DNA from: Gemmatimonadota bacterium
Lineage (GTDB): Bacteria; Gemmatimonadota; Gemmatimonadetes; Longimicrobiales; Gaopeijiaceae
Reading direction: 5' to 3'
Assembly (NCBI GenBank): GCA_022825135.1
Contig: JAJDYN010000016.1
Span: 122,281-186,280, forward strand
Length of the DNA stretch: 64,000 bases
In this document: piece after piece, positions 9,238-28,226 of the stretch
Position numbering within the stretch: the stretch's first letter is position 1
How the letters are laid out: each line of letters begins with the position of its first letter
Translations under genes and position numbers: made by a program
The notes under the pieces: model-generated
Databases searched by the model: none
What the model saw: the letters and a program-made list of their open reading frames with translations, nothing else
What the model was told of the DNA's origin: nothing

Positions 9238-9279
9238 GTCGAGTCTCGTCCCTCCGTTCTTCCCTGGGTTGCGGGAGCT

Positions 9280-9867
9280 TCAGGCGGCGCCGTTCTGGCC
9301 GATGATGACCGGAAGCGAGCCGCGGAACGGAAATCCCAGTTCGCGCAGCAACGCCAGCGCCTCGTCGTCCTTGCTGGTGCTCGTAACCACGGTGATGTCC
9401 ATGCCGTGGATGCGGTCGATCCTGTCGTAGTCGATCTCGGGGAAGATGATCTGCTCGCGGACCCCGAGGCTGTAGTTTCCGCGCCCGTCGAAGGATTTCG
9501 TGGACAGCCCGCGGAAGTCGCGGATGCGCGGTATGGTGGCGCTGACCAGGCGATCGAGAAACTCGTACATGCGGCGGCGGCGCAGCGTGACCCGGCATCC
9601 GACCGGCATGCCCGTCCTCAACGAGAAGTTGGAGATGGACTTGCGCGCCCGGGTGATGACCGGCTTCTGCCCGGAGATCACCGACAATTCCTCGACCACG
9701 CTGTCGAGGAACTTCTGATTCCTGCTCGCTTCGCCGACGCCGACGTTGAGGACGACCTTCACCGGACGCGGAATCTGATTGACGTTGGTGAAGCCGAATT
9801 CGTCCTGAAGCTTCGGCTGAACGTTCTCCAGATAGTGCCGGTGCAGCCGGGAGTGTGTCTCCGTCAT
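9280..9867 (-). CDS. rplE: 50S ribosomal protein L5
   Basis: 5S rRNA-binding protein of the central protuberance, contacting P-site tRNA. Conserved blocks are [56 protein letters not shown] and [19 protein letters not shown] use the ATG at 9867 (195 residues). A GTG at 9900 is in frame and overlaps the rplX stop as GTGA, so an 11-residue-longer form is possible. Neither start has a strong Shine-Dalgarno sequence. Confidence 0.94.
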   Translation of the reverse strand: MTETHSRLHRHYLENVQPKLQDEFGFTNVNQIPRPVKVVLNVGVGEASRNQKFLDSVVEELSVISGQKPVITRARKSISNFSLRTGMPVGCRVTLRRRRMYEFLDRLVSATIPRIRDFRGLSTKSFDGRGNYSLGVREQIIFPEIDYDRIDRIHGMDITVVTSTSKDDEALALLRELGFPFRGSLPVIIGQNGAA

Positions 9868-9896
9868 CTCGCAAATCCGTCCGTTGTCGTCATCCG

Positions 9897-10256
9897 TCAC
9901 CTCGGCGCCGGGATGGGGTTGCCCGTCTTCACCGCGATACGCTCCTTCACGCCCCCTTCCTCGAGACGCATGCGAATGCGGCTGGCCTCTCCGCTGGCCG
10001 GATCGATCAACATCACGTTGGAAATGTGGACCGGCGCCTCGAAGGTGATGATCCCTCCCTCCGGATTGGCCGCCGTGGGTCGCTGGTGGCGCTTGCGCAT
10101 GTTCACGCCCTCGATCACGACCTGATCCCGGTCGCGAATCACCCGAAGCACGGTTCCCTGCTCGTCCCGATGGTTGCCGCGAATCACGCGCACGCGGTCA
10201 CCCTTCGCAATCCGGTGTTTGCGCCTGTTCCGGCGCGTTCCGGTCGGTTTCAGCAT
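9897..10256 (-). CDS. rplX: 50S ribosomal protein L24
   Basis: Assembly-initiator protein of the large subunit with a KOW motif ([22 protein letters not shown]). [14 protein letters not shown] and [19 protein letters not shown] are typical. The 119-residue frame starts with ATG at 10254-10256, overlapping the rplN stop as TGATG. The long frame upstream in the track of rplN is noise. Confidence 0.95.
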   Translation of the reverse strand: MLKPTGTRRNRRKHRIAKGDRVRVIRGNHRDEQGTVLRVIRDRDQVVIEGVNMRKRHQRPTAANPEGGIITFEAPVHISNVMLIDPASGEASRIRMRLEEGGVKERIAVKTGNPIPAPR

Positions 10257-10624
10257 CAGAGCACCTCCGGGGCCAGCGAAACGATCTTCATGTAGCGCTT
10301 CTCCCTGAGCTCCCGCCCGACCGGGCCGAAGATGCGCGTGCCCTTCGGCTCGCCGTTGGTGTCGATGAGCACTGCGGCGTTGTCGTCGAAGCGGATATAG
10401 GAGCCATCGCGCCGGCGCACTTCCTTGGCGGTTCGCACGACGACCGCGCGCACGATATCGCCCTTGCGCACGCCGGCGTTGGGGATGGCATCCTTGACCG
10501 TGAGCACGACCAGGTCGCCCACGCTGGCGTAACGGCGGCGCGAGCCCCCCAGGACACGGATGCACAGGGCCTTTTTCGCGCCCGTGTTGTCCGTGATGCG
10601 AACCATCGATTCCTGTTGAATCAT
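10256..10624 (-). CDS. rplN: 50S ribosomal protein L14
   Basis: Intersubunit-bridge protein. The 122-residue product begins [20 protein letters not shown] and includes [31 protein letters not shown] and the C-terminal [24 protein letters not shown]. Order rpsQ-rplN-rplX is canonical. Confidence 0.97.
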   Translation of the reverse strand: MIQQESMVRITDNTGAKKALCIRVLGGSRRRYASVGDLVVLTVKDAIPNAGVRKGDIVRAVVVRTAKEVRRRDGSYIRFDDNAAVLIDTNGEPKGTRIFGPVGRELREKRYMKIVSLAPEVL

Positions 10625-10631
10625 CGCCGGC

Positions 10632-10916
10632 CTATCCCTCCGCGCGGTCGACCAGTTCGGCGACTCTCCACCGCTTGGTGCGGGAGAGGGGCCGCGTCTC
10701 GACGATGCGCACTGTGTCCCCCATGCGATACTGGTTCGTTTCGTCGTGGGCGTGGTATCTGCGGGTGCGCTTGACCTGTTTTCCGTAGAGCGGATGGGCG
10801 AACTGGCGCGCGACGAGGACCGTGACCGTCTTGTCGGCCACGTCCGACACCACCACCCCCGTTCGCGTCTTTCGCCGGTTGCGTGCGCCGCCCGCGGTGT
10901 CCGGTGTCGCCGTCAT
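10632..10916 (-). CDS. rpsQ: 30S ribosomal protein S17
   Basis: Primary 16S-binding OB-fold protein. The 94-residue product contains [39 protein letters not shown] and [21 protein letters not shown], all typical. The ATG at 10914-10916 overlaps the rpmC stop by 4 bp (ATGA), implying coupling. Confidence 0.96.
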   Translation of the reverse strand: MTATPDTAGGARNRRKTRTGVVVSDVADKTVTVLVARQFAHPLYGKQVKRTRRYHAHDETNQYRMGDTVRIVETRPLSRTKRWRVAELVDRAEG

Positions 10917-11137
10917 GAGGTGTTCTCCTCGGTGGTGGCCAGAGCGGCCGCGAGTTCGCGTTCGCGCTGTACGGTGCGGACTCGCGCAATGTCCCTGCGC
11001 AACTGCGAGAGCAGCCGGGGATTCTCGAGTTCCATGGTCGCGGCCCGGAACTTGAGGCGGAACCTTTCCTCCCTCAGTTCGTCCAACCGCTCGCGGATCT
11101 GCTGGTCGGTCATATCGCGAATGTCTTCGATGTCCAT
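10913..11137 (-). CDS. rpmC: 50S ribosomal protein L29
   Basis: Small helical-hairpin protein near the exit tunnel, a docking point for trigger factor and SRP. The 74 residues contain [32 protein letters not shown], the family core. It lies between rplP and rpsQ. Confidence 0.95.
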   Translation of the reverse strand: MDIEDIRDMTDQQIRERLDELREERFRLKFRAATMELENPRLLSQLRRDIARVRTVQRERELAAALATTEENTS

Positions 11138-11149
11138 GCCCGGTTCCCC

Positions 11150-11572
11150 TCAGGTTCCCAACTGCCTTTCGCGCGCGACGAAACGGGTCTTGATGGGCAG
11201 CTTGTCGGATGCGAGCTGCATCGCACGCCGGGCGACCTCCTCCCCGACGCCCTCCATCTCGAACATCATCCGCCCCGGCTTGACCACCGCCACCCAGCCC
11301 TCCGGGTTGCCCTTCCCCTTGCCCATCCGGGTTTCGGCGGGCTTGGAGGTAACCGGCTTGTCCGGAAAGATCCGGATCCAGACCTTCCCGCCCCTCTTGA
11401 TGTGCCGGGTCATGGCCACGCGCGCCGACTCGATCTGGCGATTGCTGATCCACGCGGACTCCAACGCCTGCAACCCGTAGTCGCCGAAGCTCACCCGGTT
11501 TCCGCGGCGGGAAATCCCGCGCATCTTGCCCTTGTGCTTCTTGCGGTACTTGATCCGCTTCGGTGCCAGCAT
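11150..11572 (-). CDS. rplP: 50S ribosomal protein L16
   Basis: Peptidyl-transferase-proximal protein needed for A-site tRNA positioning. It starts [19 protein letters not shown] and has [33 protein letters not shown] and [21 protein letters not shown]. Length is 140. The ATG is 59 bp after the rpsC stop. Confidence 0.97.
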   Translation of the reverse strand: MLAPKRIKYRKKHKGKMRGISRRGNRVSFGDYGLQALESAWISNRQIESARVAMTRHIKRGGKVWIRIFPDKPVTSKPAETRMGKGKGNPEGWVAVVKPGRMMFEMEGVGEEVARRAMQLASDKLPIKTRFVARERQLGT

Positions 11573-11631
11573 CTCCTATCGTCCTTGCGAGGCCCGCCGC
11601 CGCGCGGGCCGGGTTCCGTTCGCCTGCACCC

Positions 11632-12291
11632 TCACGATCCCGTCGAGTACGTCCGGCCTCGCCGGTCGTCCACTACTTCACCCTTGAAGATCCAGCACTT
11701 TACACCGACGGTACCGTAGGTGGTGTCCGCCCTCACGCTCGCGTAGTCGATGTTGGCTCGCAGCGTGTGCAGGGGCACACGACCCTCGTGATACGCTTCG
11801 GTGCGGGCGATCTCCGCGCCCCCCAGGCGGCCGCCACACTGGATCTTGATGCCCTCCGCGCCCGCGCGGCGCGCCGATTGAACGGCGCGCTTCATGGCTC
11901 GCCGGAACGAAATCCGCTGCCGCAGCTGGTGCTTGACGTTCTCCGCCACCAGACGCGCGTCCAGCTCGGGCTGCTTGATCTCCTCGACGTTGACGGAGAC
12001 CTCCGACTTGGTCAGCACGCCCAGCTCGTCGCGCAGCTTGTCCACCTCCGCGCCCCGCTTGCCGATCACGACGCCGGGTCGGGCAGTATGCACGGTCATG
12101 ACGATCTTGGAGGGCTTCCGGTCGATCTCGACCCGGGAGATGGCCGCGTGCGCCAGACGGCGGTCGAGGTACCGCCTGATGGTCTCGTCTTCCTGGAGCA
12201 GTTGGGGGAACTCCTTCTCCGCATACCAGCGGGACTGCCAGTCCTTGACGATGCCGAGCCGGAACCCGTGGGGGTGTGTCTTCTGTCCCAT
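11632..12291 (-). CDS. rpsC: 30S ribosomal protein S3
   Basis: Head protein at the mRNA entry channel. The product starts [18 protein letters not shown]. It carries the KH domain [18 protein letters not shown] and the C-terminal [33 protein letters not shown]. Length is 219. Order rplV-rpsC-rplP is canonical. Confidence 0.97.
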   Translation of the reverse strand: MGQKTHPHGFRLGIVKDWQSRWYAEKEFPQLLQEDETIRRYLDRRLAHAAISRVEIDRKPSKIVMTVHTARPGVVIGKRGAEVDKLRDELGVLTKSEVSVNVEEIKQPELDARLVAENVKHQLRQRISFRRAMKRAVQSARRAGAEGIKIQCGGRLGGAEIARTEAYHEGRVPLHTLRANIDYASVRADTTYGTVGVKCWIFKGEVVDDRRGRTYSTGS

Positions 12292-12296
12292 CGCCC

Positions 12297-12647
12297 CTAT
12301 TCCTCGCTTTCCACGACGATCGTGATGTGACTCGAGCGCCTGCGGATCGGGGCCGCCCTCCCCATGGCCGCCGCCCGCCAGCGCTTCGTGGTTCGCCCGC
12401 CATCAACGAATGCCCGCGCGATCACGAGCTCGTCCACATCGAGCACCTCCCCGTCCTCCTCCGCCCTGTATTCGGCGTTCGCGACCGCGGAACGCAGCGT
12501 CTTGCCGACCGGCACCGACGCGGCCTTCTTCGAGAAGCGAAGGATCGCGTAGGCCTGGTTGACGGGGAGACCCCGGATCTGATCCACCACCAGCCTCACC
12601 TTGCGGGGACTCATTCCGATGTACTTCGCGACCGCCTTTGCTTGCAT
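12297..12647 (-). CDS. rplV: 50S ribosomal protein L22
   Basis: Lines the exit tunnel with a long beta-hairpin. The 116-residue product has [36 protein letters not shown] and the hairpin region [25 protein letters not shown]. It lies between rpsS and rpsC. Confidence 0.96.
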   Translation of the reverse strand: MQAKAVAKYIGMSPRKVRLVVDQIRGLPVNQAYAILRFSKKAASVPVGKTLRSAVANAEYRAEEDGEVLDVDELVIARAFVDGGRTTKRWRAAAMGRAAPIRRRSSHITIVVESEE

Positions 12648-12682
12648 CCGAGTTCTCGTGCAGGAGTGACCTGATTCTGCCT

Positions 12683-12970
12683 CTATCGAGCCTTGGAGCG
12701 CCGGTCGGCGAGCTTGCCCCCGTGCCCGCGGAAGAGCCGCGTGGGAGCGAACTCGCCGAGTTTGTGGCCCACCATGTTCTCGGTCACGTAGACCGGGATG
12801 AACTTGTTGCCGTTGTGCACCGCAACCGTATGGCCCACGAAGTCCGGCGAGATGGTGGAGGCGCGCGCCCAGGTCTTGATCACCTTTTTCTCAGCGCGCG
12901 CGTTCATCAACTCCACCTTGCGCAGGAGCTTCTCGTCGATGTAGGGGCCCTTCCTTACGCTGCGTGGCAT
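12683..12970 (-). CDS. rpsS: 30S ribosomal protein S19
   Basis: Head protein that forms a complex with S13. It begins [16 protein letters not shown] and has [47 protein letters not shown]. Length is 95. It lies between rplB and rplV. Confidence 0.97.
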   Translation of the reverse strand: MPRSVRKGPYIDEKLLRKVELMNARAEKKVIKTWARASTISPDFVGHTVAVHNGNKFIPVYVTENMVGHKLGEFAPTRLFRGHGGKLADRRSKAR

Positions 12971-13006
12971 GGCGGTGTCCTGGTTGGCTTCTCGTCTCGC
13001 AGTCGT

Positions 13007-13849
13007 CTAGGACCGGGTGGCCTTGCCGCGCTTGCGGCCCCGGACGATCAGTCGGTTGGATTCCTTCCTCGGATTGCGGGTCTTCTTCCCCTCCGGCTTG
13101 CCCCAGGGGGTAACGGGAGGTCGGCCCCCGGAGGCCTTGCCCTCACCTCCGCCAAGCGGGTGGTCCACCGGGTTCATGGCGACGCCCCGCACCTTGGGAC
13201 GGCGCCCGCGCCAGCGCGCTGCCCCCGCCTTGCCCAGCGACTTCAACTCGTGGTCGGTGTTGCCGACCTGGCCGACGGTCGCCATGCACTCCATGCGCAC
13301 CCGCCGGACCTCCGTAGAGGGGAGGCGGAGCGTCACGTAGTCTCCCTCCTTGGCCATGATCTGCACGCCGGCGCCCGCCGAGCGAGCCATCTGGCCGCCC
13401 TTCCCGGGCTTCAACTCCACGTTGTGAACGATGGTGCCCAGCGGAATGCGGCCGATCGGGAGGGCGTTGCCCGGCTTGATGTCGGCGTCGGCACCGGCCA
13501 CCACCTCATCGCCGGCCGCCAGACCGCGCACATGCAGGATGTAGCGTTTCTCGCCATCCGCATAGTGGATGAGGGCGATGTTTGCGGAGCGGTTGGGATC
13601 GTACTCGATTTCGGCGACGCGGCCCGCCACCCCGATCTTGTTGCGCCTGAAGTCGATGCGCCGATAACGGCGCTTGTGGCCACCGCCCCTGCGCCGCACC
13701 GTGATGCGGCCATGGTGGTTCCGCCCCCCCTTGGAGTGCAGAGGCTCCGTCAGCGACTTCTCCGGTCCCTTGCGCGTGGTCACCGTGTCCTTCACGATCG
13801 ACCGGAAACGGGAGCCGGGTGTAACGGGTCTGAATTTCTTGATGGCCAT
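13007..13849 (-). CDS. rplB: 50S ribosomal protein L2
   Basis: Core protein near the peptidyl-transferase centre. It contains [54 protein letters not shown] and the peptidyl-transferase-proximal [31 protein letters not shown]. Length is 280. Confidence 0.97.
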   Translation of the reverse strand: MAIKKFRPVTPGSRFRSIVKDTVTTRKGPEKSLTEPLHSKGGRNHHGRITVRRRGGGHKRRYRRIDFRRNKIGVAGRVAEIEYDPNRSANIALIHYADGEKRYILHVRGLAAGDEVVAGADADIKPGNALPIGRIPLGTIVHNVELKPGKGGQMARSAGAGVQIMAKEGDYVTLRLPSTEVRRVRMECMATVGQVGNTDHELKSLGKAGAARWRGRRPKVRGVAMNPVDHPLGGGEGKASGGRPPVTPWGKPEGKKTRNPRKESNRLIVRGRKRGKATRS

Positions 13850-13859
13850 GGCCCGTTCC

Positions 13860-14171
13860 TCAGCCCATTTCGTAGAGTTCGATGTGGTCGCCTTCGGCGA
13901 GCTTGACGACCGCCTTCTTGAACGACGGCCTGCGGCCGAGGGCCCAGTTGCGGCTCATCTGGCCCAGGAACGAACGGCGCATCTTGCCGGCGTATCTCAT
14001 GGTGCGGACATCGTCGACCTGGACGTCCCAGAGCGCTTCCACCGCGCGGGCGATATCGATCTTGTTGGCCTTCTGGTTGACGATGAACGAGTAGACGTTC
14101 TCGGCCTCCATCTGGGCGGTCGTCTTTTCGGTGACCACCGGCCGCACGATTACATCCCACGGCTCACGCAT
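13860..14171 (-). CDS. rplW: 50S ribosomal protein L23
   Basis: Exit-tunnel protein and docking site for SRP and trigger factor. The 103-residue product starts [20 protein letters not shown] and contains [23 protein letters not shown] and the basic [20 protein letters not shown]. The ATG at 14169-14171 lies inside the rplD 3' end (8-bp overlap). Longer in-frame starts are not conserved. Confidence 0.94.
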   Translation of the reverse strand: MREPWDVIVRPVVTEKTTAQMEAENVYSFIVNQKANKIDIARAVEALWDVQVDDVRTMRYAGKMRRSFLGQMSRNWALGRRPSFKKAVVKLAEGDHIELYEMG

Positions 14172-14823
14172 CGCCGTCCTCGCTGTCTGTGGAGTCCGCG
14201 GGGTCTGTGGCCACCGGCCGGGTCCCGAGCGCATCGGCCTCGATCACGACGGTGGCCGCCCGGAGCACATCGTAGGCCGACTCCTCCCCGAAGGGACGTA
14301 CGCTGACACCCGGCAGGTTGCGCGCCGAGAGATACACGTTGCGCTTGTTGCCGTCGGTCAGCAGCAGCACCTTGCCCGACACCTCGATGGCGGCGAGACA
14401 GGCAGCCAGGCGCGCGGTGCGCGGGGCTTCGTAGTCCAGCGACTCGATCAGCAGAACCCGGCCCTCTTCCGCACGCGCGTTCAGGGCCGATCGCCGGGCC
14501 AGCGCGCGTACCTTGCGAGGCACGGACGTGCGCCACGAGTGAGGCTGAGGGGGGAATGCCATCCCGCCTCCCGTCCACTGCGCGGCCCGGATCGTGCCCT
14601 GGCGTGCCCGGCCGGTGCCCTTCTGCCTCCACGGCTTGCGGCTTCCACCCGAGACGGCCGCGCGGTTCTTGCCGGCCCCCGTCCCACGCCGCTGATTTGC
14701 GAGATGTGCCCGCACCACCTGGTGCAGCACGCCCTCGTTCACGACTCCGTCGAAGGGGACCGCCGGAAGCGTCCGGTCTCCGTTCGGGCTGCCGTCGGAC
14801 TGGTAGTAGTGCGCCGTATGCAT
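14164..14823 (-). CDS. rplD: 50S ribosomal protein L4
   Basis: Exit-tunnel protein and S10 operon regulator in enterobacteria. The tunnel-loop signature is SGGSRKPWRQKGTGRARQGTIRAAQWTGGGMAFPPQPHSW. Conserved KVRALARRSALNARAEEGRVLLIESLDYEAPRT follows. Length is 219, with an acidic tail ([10 protein letters not shown]). Confidence 0.96.
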   Translation of the reverse strand: MHTAHYYQSDGSPNGDRTLPAVPFDGVVNEGVLHQVVRAHLANQRRGTGAGKNRAAVSGGSRKPWRQKGTGRARQGTIRAAQWTGGGMAFPPQPHSWRTSVPRKVRALARRSALNARAEEGRVLLIESLDYEAPRTARLAACLAAIEVSGKVLLLTDGNKRNVYLSARNLPGVSVRPFGEESAYDVLRAATVVIEADALGTRPVATDPADSTDSEDGDA

Positions 14824-14827
14824 GGCT

Positions 14828-15445
14828 CTAGTGGCTGATGAAGACGAAGCCGCTGCGCGGTCCGGGGACGGCGCCTCTGAGGAAAAGCAGGTTCCTCTCG
14901 GCGTCGACCCGAACGACTTTCACATTGCTCAGCGTCTTGCGGTTGTTGCCCATGCGGCCGGGGAGCTTCTTGCCCTTGATGACCCGCGACGGATCGGTGC
15001 CCGCTCCCATCGATCCGGGGGTGCGCGACATCGGGTGTCCGTGCGTGGCGGGGCGTCCCGTGAAGCCGTGCCGTTTCACGACGCCCTGAAAACCTCGGCC
15101 CTTGGTGTTGCCGGTCACCTTGACGGACTGGTTGGCGGCGAAGAGCTCCACGGTTAGTTCGTCACCGGCCTCGAACGCTTCGTCGTCCGCGACCGGGAAC
15201 TCGCGCAGAACGCGGGGCGGCGCTTCAAGCCCGGCCTTCCTGGCATGACCGGTTTCGGCCGCGGTCGCGCGCTTGGCCTTGCGCGCCTCGAAGCCGACCT
15301 GGACGGCGCGGTATCCGTCGGTCTGCTCGGACTTGACGCACACAACCGGGCACGGACCGGCGCGGACCACGGTAACCGGCACCGCAAGACCCTCGTCGTT
15401 GAAAATGCGGGTCATCCCCACCTTGCGTCCGATCAGTCCCGCCAT
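14828..15445 (-). CDS. rplC: 50S ribosomal protein L3
   Basis: Assembly-initiator protein whose loop approaches the peptidyl-transferase centre. It starts MAGLIGRKVGMTRIFNDEG and has GNTKGRGFQGVVKRHGFTGRPATHGHPMSRTPGSMGAGTDPSRVIKGKKLPGRMGN, very strongly conserved. A GGGAGG Shine-Dalgarno sequence lies 5 bases before the ATG. Length is 205. Confidence 0.97.
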   Translation of the reverse strand: MAGLIGRKVGMTRIFNDEGLAVPVTVVRAGPCPVVCVKSEQTDGYRAVQVGFEARKAKRATAAETGHARKAGLEAPPRVLREFPVADDEAFEAGDELTVELFAANQSVKVTGNTKGRGFQGVVKRHGFTGRPATHGHPMSRTPGSMGAGTDPSRVIKGKKLPGRMGNNRKTLSNVKVVRVDAERNLLFLRGAVPGPRSGFVFISH

Positions 15446-15475
15446 GCCGCCTCCCGGGAGTTGTCCATGGGCTGC

Positions 15476-15784
15476 CTAGTCGACCTTGATCTCGACATCG
15501 ACGCCCGCCGGCAGGTCCAGCTTGGTGAGGGCGTCGATGGTGGCGGGCCGGGAATCGACGATGTCGATAAGCCGCTTGTGCGTGCGCAGCTCGAACTGTT
15601 CCCGGCTCTTCTTGTCGATGTGCGGCGAGCGCAGCACCGTCCAGCGCTCGCGGCGCGTGGGCAACGGCACCGGACCGCATACGCTGGCTCCGGTCTTCTC
15701 CGCGGTGCGGACGATGTCGGAAGCGGTCTGGTCGACGATCCAGTGATCGAAGGCTTTCAGCTTGATGCGAATCCGGCCACTCAT
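15476..15784 (-). CDS. rpsJ: 30S ribosomal protein S10
   Basis: Head protein, also NusE in antitermination complexes. The 102 residues include [61 protein letters not shown]. The ATG overlaps the fusA stop as ATGA. tuf, which often lies between fusA and rpsJ, is absent here and found only at 31090. Confidence 0.97.
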   Translation of the reverse strand: MSGRIRIKLKAFDHWIVDQTASDIVRTAEKTGASVCGPVPLPTRRERWTVLRSPHIDKKSREQFELRTHKRLIDIVDSRPATIDALTKLDLPAGVDVEIKVD

Positions 15785-17886
15785 TTCTGGTAGACTGCTC
15801 CGTTGCCTGCCACAATCTCGTCACTCTTCGACCGGGGCACCTGGTCGTAGTGCGAGAACTGCATGGTGTACACGGCCCGTCCCTGGCTCATGGAGCGGAG
15901 GGAGGTCGAATATCCGAACATCTCCCCCAGCGGCACGCTGGCTCCGATGACCCGGGCGCCGCCGCGCTCGGTCATGCCGCCAACTCGTCCCCGCCGGGAA
16001 GAAAGGTCTCCCATGATATCGCCCATGTAGTCGCCGGGCGTAACGACTTCCACATCCATGACCGGCTCGAGCAGGACCGGCCGCGCCCGTCTCACGCCCT
16101 CCCTGAGCGCCATCGATCCGGCGATCCTGAAGGCCATCTCGCTGGAATCGACATCGTGATAGGAGCCGTCCACCAACTCGACCTTGATGTCGATGAGCGG
16201 GTAGCCGGCCACGGCCCCGCTGGACATGGCGTCGCGCATGCCCCGCTCCGCGGGACCGATGAATTCCCTGGGGATCCTGCCGCCCACGATCCGGTCCTCG
16301 AAGACAAAGCCCGCGCCCTTGGGGGCGGGTGCGACGTTGATGACCACATGACCGTATTGCCCGCGTCCCCCCGTCTGTCGCACGAACCGCCCCTCCACCT
16401 TCGTGGCGGAACCGACGATCGTCTCGCGGTACGCGACCTGGGGCCGGCCGATGTTGGCGCCAACCCGGAATTCCCGGCGCAACCGGTCGACGATGATCTC
16501 GAGATGCAGTTCACCCATCCCGCTGATGATGGTCTGGTTGGTTTCCTGATCGCTGCGCACCCGGAAGGTCGGGTCCTCGTCGGCGAGCTTCGCCAGTCCC
16601 CGGGCCAGCTTGTCCTGGTCGGCCCGGGTCTTGGGCTCGATGGCGACCGCGATCACCGGCTCCGGAAACTCCATGGACTCGAGGATGATGGGATGATCCG
16701 GATGGCACAGGGTATGGCCGGTGCGGACCCCCTTCAGTCCGATGACCGCTGCGATGTCCCCCGCGAAGACCTCCTGCCTTTCCTCGCGCTTGTTTGCGTG
16801 CATCTGCAGGATGCGGCCCACCCGCTCACGCCTGCCCCGGGTGGCGTCGAGCACGTAGCTGCCGCTCGGAAGCGATCCCGAATAGACGCGGAAGAAGGTG
16901 AGCCGCCCGACATAGGGGTCGGTGGCGATCTTGAATGCGAGCGCGGTGAAGGGGGCGTCGTCGCACACCTCCCGCGTCTCGGCGAAGCTGCCTGCCGGAC
17001 GATAGTGCCCCTCGACGGGAGGAATGTCGATGGGGGAGGGGAGGTAGTCGATGACACCGTCCAGGAGCGCCTGGATGCCCTTGTTGCGGAAGGCCGATCC
17101 GCAGAAAACGGGGAAGATGGCGCCCCGCAGGGTGGCCTCGCGGATCGCCCGCCGGAGTTCTTCCTCGGTGAGTTCCTCGCCCGCAAGGTACTTCTCCAGC
17201 AACTCGTCGTCGTGCTCGACCGCGGCCTCGATGAGTTCGTGCCGGCATGCGGCGATCACCTCGGCCATCGAGTCCGGCACCGGCCCGTAGCTGAAGCGTG
17301 AACCCAGGTCGTCCTCGTAGATGATCGACCTCCGGGTGACGATGTCCACGACGCCGGTGAAGAGCTCGCCCTCCCCGAGCGGATACTGGACCGGGTGGGC
17401 GTTGGCTCCGAGCCGTTCGCGCATCATCCTGACCACCTGCTCGAAGTCGGCCCCGACGCGGTCCATCTTGTTGACGAAGGCGATGCGGGGCACGCGATAG
17501 CGGTCGGCCTGGCGCCATACGGTCTCGGACTGCGGCTCGACGCCGCCGACCGCGCAGAACACGGCGATGGATCCGTCCAGAACCCGCAGCGAACGCTCGA
17601 CTTCGGCCGTGAAGTCGACGTGCCCGGGGGTGTCGATGATGTTGATGCGGAAGGTGGAGCCGTTGCGCAGCCACGCGCAGGTGGTGGCTGCGGAGGTGAT
17701 GGTGATCCCCCGTTCCTGCTCCTGCTCCATCCAGTCCATGGTGGCCGCACCTTCGTGCACCTCGCCCATGCGATGGACCCGGCCGGTATAGAACAGAACC
17801 CGCTCGGTGGTGGTGGTCTTGCCCGCGTCGATGTGCGCCATGATGCCGATGTTGCGCAGACGCTCTAGCGGTGTGTGCCTGGGCAT
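15781..17886 (-). CDS. fusA: Translation elongation factor G
   Basis: GTPase that drives translocation and, with RRF, ribosome recycling. The G1 motif AHIDAGKTT is at about residues 17-25. [12 protein letters not shown], the domain IV segment [11 protein letters not shown] and [27 protein letters not shown] are all present. I chose the ATG at 17884-17886 ([20 protein letters not shown]), giving 701 residues; the open frame upstream lacks homology and covers the rpsG-fusA spacer. It belongs to the str series rpsL-rpsG-fusA. Confidence 0.97.
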   Translation of the reverse strand: MPRHTPLERLRNIGIMAHIDAGKTTTTERVLFYTGRVHRMGEVHEGAATMDWMEQEQERGITITSAATTCAWLRNGSTFRINIIDTPGHVDFTAEVERSLRVLDGSIAVFCAVGGVEPQSETVWRQADRYRVPRIAFVNKMDRVGADFEQVVRMMRERLGANAHPVQYPLGEGELFTGVVDIVTRRSIIYEDDLGSRFSYGPVPDSMAEVIAACRHELIEAAVEHDDELLEKYLAGEELTEEELRRAIREATLRGAIFPVFCGSAFRNKGIQALLDGVIDYLPSPIDIPPVEGHYRPAGSFAETREVCDDAPFTALAFKIATDPYVGRLTFFRVYSGSLPSGSYVLDATRGRRERVGRILQMHANKREERQEVFAGDIAAVIGLKGVRTGHTLCHPDHPIILESMEFPEPVIAVAIEPKTRADQDKLARGLAKLADEDPTFRVRSDQETNQTIISGMGELHLEIIVDRLRREFRVGANIGRPQVAYRETIVGSATKVEGRFVRQTGGRGQYGHVVINVAPAPKGAGFVFEDRIVGGRIPREFIGPAERGMRDAMSSGAVAGYPLIDIKVELVDGSYHDVDSSEMAFRIAGSMALREGVRRARPVLLEPVMDVEVVTPGDYMGDIMGDLSSRRGRVGGMTERGGARVIGASVPLGEMFGYSTSLRSMSQGRAVYTMQFSHYDQVPRSKSDEIVAGNGAVYQK

Positions 17887-18083
17887 CCGATGTATTCCTT
17901 CAAGTCCTGTGTTTCGGTCGTCGGTACGCAAAAAAAGCGCAGGAACTCCGGGGCCACGAGTGCAGATTCGGCCGGGCCAACCCACCTGCCGGTTGGAAGC
18001 CGTCTGCCTTGTGTCGCGAGGGTTGGAACTTCGGGAACCCCCGCTACCCCGGCGCCAGCCTGCGCGCCGCAGTTCGGAAACGG

Positions 18084-18554
18084 CTACCAGCGATAGTGGG
18101 CGAACGCCTTGTTGGCTTCTGCCATCCGGTGCGTGTCTTCCTTCTTCTTTATCGTGCTTCCCTCGTTGCGGCTCGCGGCCAGAATCTCGGCCGCGAGACG
18201 ACCCGCCATCGACCGCTCTCCCCGCTTGCGGGAAAAGTCGATCATCCATTTTATGGCCAGCGCCTGGCGTCGCTCGGGGCGGACTTCGATCGGCACCTGG
18301 TATGTGGCGCCGCCGACCCGCCTGCTCTTCACCTCGACGGCAGGCTTGGCGTTGTTGAGAGCCTGGTTGAACACTCCCAGGCCGGGTTGTCCCGAACGCT
18401 CCTCCACTACCGTGAGGGCGTCGTAGAAAATGCTCTCCGCGGTGGACTTCTTGCCGTCCAGCATCAAGCCGTTGATGAACTTCTGGGCTACAACCGACTC
18501 GTAGCGCGGATCCCCCGCGGTCTCCCTCTTTTCGGCGCGCGTGCGGCGGCTCAT
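18084..18554 (-). CDS. rpsG: 30S ribosomal protein S7
   Basis: Primary organiser of the small-subunit head. It starts [20 protein letters not shown] and has [26 protein letters not shown] and [36 protein letters not shown]. Length is 156, from the ATG at 18552-18554; the longer frame upstream overlaps rpsL. Confidence 0.97.
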   Translation of the reverse strand: MSRRTRAEKRETAGDPRYESVVAQKFINGLMLDGKKSTAESIFYDALTVVEERSGQPGLGVFNQALNNAKPAVEVKSRRVGGATYQVPIEVRPERRQALAIKWMIDFSRKRGERSMAGRLAAEILAASRNEGSTIKKKEDTHRMAEANKAFAHYRW

Positions 18555-18558
18555 GGAG

Positions 18559-18930
18559 TTACCTGGGTTCCTTGGTTCCGTACTTCGACCGGCCCCGGCG
18601 GCGGTCGCCCACTCCCGAGGTGTCCAGCGTGCCGCGCACGACATGATAGCGCACGCCGGGCAGGTCCCTCACCCGGCCTCCCCGAATGAGCACGATGGAG
18701 TGCTCCTGGAGGTTGTGTCCTTCGCCACCGATGTAGGAAGTCACCTCGTAACCGCTGGTCAGCCTGACGCGTGCGACCTTGCGCAGCGCCGAATTGGGCT
18801 TCTTGGGGGTCGTGGTGTACACACGGGTGCAAACGCCCCGTTTCTGGGGGTTCTTCTGGAGCGCCGGCGACTTGTTCTTCTTCCGAACGGACCGGCGACC
18901 CTTGCGCACGAGCTGGTTGATGGTCGGCAT
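18559..18930 (-). CDS. rpsL: 30S ribosomal protein S12
   Basis: Decoding-centre protein and the main target for streptomycin-resistance mutations. It starts [18 protein letters not shown] and has [27 protein letters not shown] and [20 protein letters not shown]. Length is 123. K43 is present, but residue 88, a Lys in E. coli (RVKDLPG), is Arg here (RVRDLPG, codon AGG at 18667-18669). In other bacteria Lys-to-Arg here gives streptomycin resistance. Confidence 0.97.
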   Translation of the reverse strand: MPTINQLVRKGRRSVRKKNKSPALQKNPQKRGVCTRVYTTTPKKPNSALRKVARVRLTSGYEVTSYIGGEGHNLQEHSIVLIRGGRVRDLPGVRYHVVRGTLDTSGVGDRRRGRSKYGTKEPR

Positions 18931-19054
18931 ACGATTGGTTTCAGCAGTCAGGCGTTCATATCACGACGAGCGCTTGCTTCCCGCCACACGGCTCGCCCGG
19001 ACACGTCCGGGAGAATGTCCTCGGAGCCAGCAGGCATATCCTGTGCAGCTTTCA

Positions 19055-19084
19055 AAGATACGAAAGCCTTCCCGCCCGTGTCAA
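19055..19084 (-). promoter_or_regulatory. Candidate promoter for rpsL-rpsG-fusA and the S10 genes
   Basis: On the minus strand a consensus TTGACA (19079-19084) is followed after 18 bp by TATCTT (19055-19060), inside the 178-bp gap between rpoC and rpsL. The spacer ends GGCTTTCG, the same octamer found next to TATCTT in the repeat before rpmJ. The leader to the rpsL ATG is about 120 nt. Inferred from sequence only. Confidence 0.6.
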
Positions 19085-19108
19085 CGCCGGACAATTCCGT
19101 GCCGTGGC

Positions 19109-23398
<4,290 letters not shown>

Positions 23399-23446
23399 AT
23401 GGCGTGCACCCCGTGGGTTGCGGGTGTCAGTGCGATGCGCAGGATC

Positions 23447-27652
<4,206 letters not shown>

Positions 27653-27848
27653 CTGGACTCCCCCTATGGGCCGCACCCTGTCCGGAGGGCGGTTGCGGCA
27701 GGTCGAACGGGAAACACCTTGACGACGTCCGGCAGTCCCCCCGGAGGGACGGCCGGTACACGTTCTGAGGTAAGGGCAGGCGGCGCGGCGCCAGGAGCGG
27801 CGTACCGCGACCGTACCCCGTCTGCGCAGGAGTTGAAACGAACCGCAC

Positions 27849-28226
27849 CTACTTGACGGTGACCGTCGCGCCCACCTGCTCCAGCTTCGCCTTGACCTGC
27901 TCCGCCTCGTCCCTGGAAACGGCTTCCTTCACCGGGTTGGGAACCCCGTCGACGAGCGCCTTGGCTTCCTTCAGCCCCAGACTGGTCACTTCGCGAACAA
28001 CCTTGATGACCTGAATCTTCTTGGCGCCGAAGCTGTCGAGAACGACGTCGAACTCGGTCTGCTCCTCGACCTCGGCCTCTGCTTCGGCCGGGCCCGCCAT
28101 CGCCGGCCCGACCGCCACCGCGGCCGTCACGTTGAACTTCTCCTTGAACGCATCCACGAACTCGGAGAGCTCGAGAACCGTCATGTTGCCGATGCTGTCG
28201 AGGAGTTCCTGTTGATTGATCGCCAT
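27849..28226 (-). CDS. rplL: 50S ribosomal protein L7/L12
   Basis: Stalk protein that recruits translation GTPases. The 125 residues comprise the N-terminal dimerisation helices ([25 protein letters not shown]), an acidic Ala-rich hinge and the globular domain ([39 protein letters not shown]). AGGAG lies 9 bases before the ATG. The 172-bp gap to rpoB contains a strong hairpin at 27729-27756. Confidence 0.97.
   Translation of the reverse strand: MAINQQELLDSIGNMTVLELSEFVDAFKEKFNVTAAVAVGPAMAGPAEAEAEVEEQTEFDVVLDSFGAKKIQVIKVVREVTSLGLKEAKALVDGVPNPVKEAVSRDEAEQVKAKLEQVGATVTVK

Noticed and set aside
27729..27756. Strong hairpin between rplL and rpoB as an intrinsic terminator
   Set aside because: It has a stable GC stem but no U-run, and rpoB must be transcribed. 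It may be an attenuator or processing site, which I could not support further.
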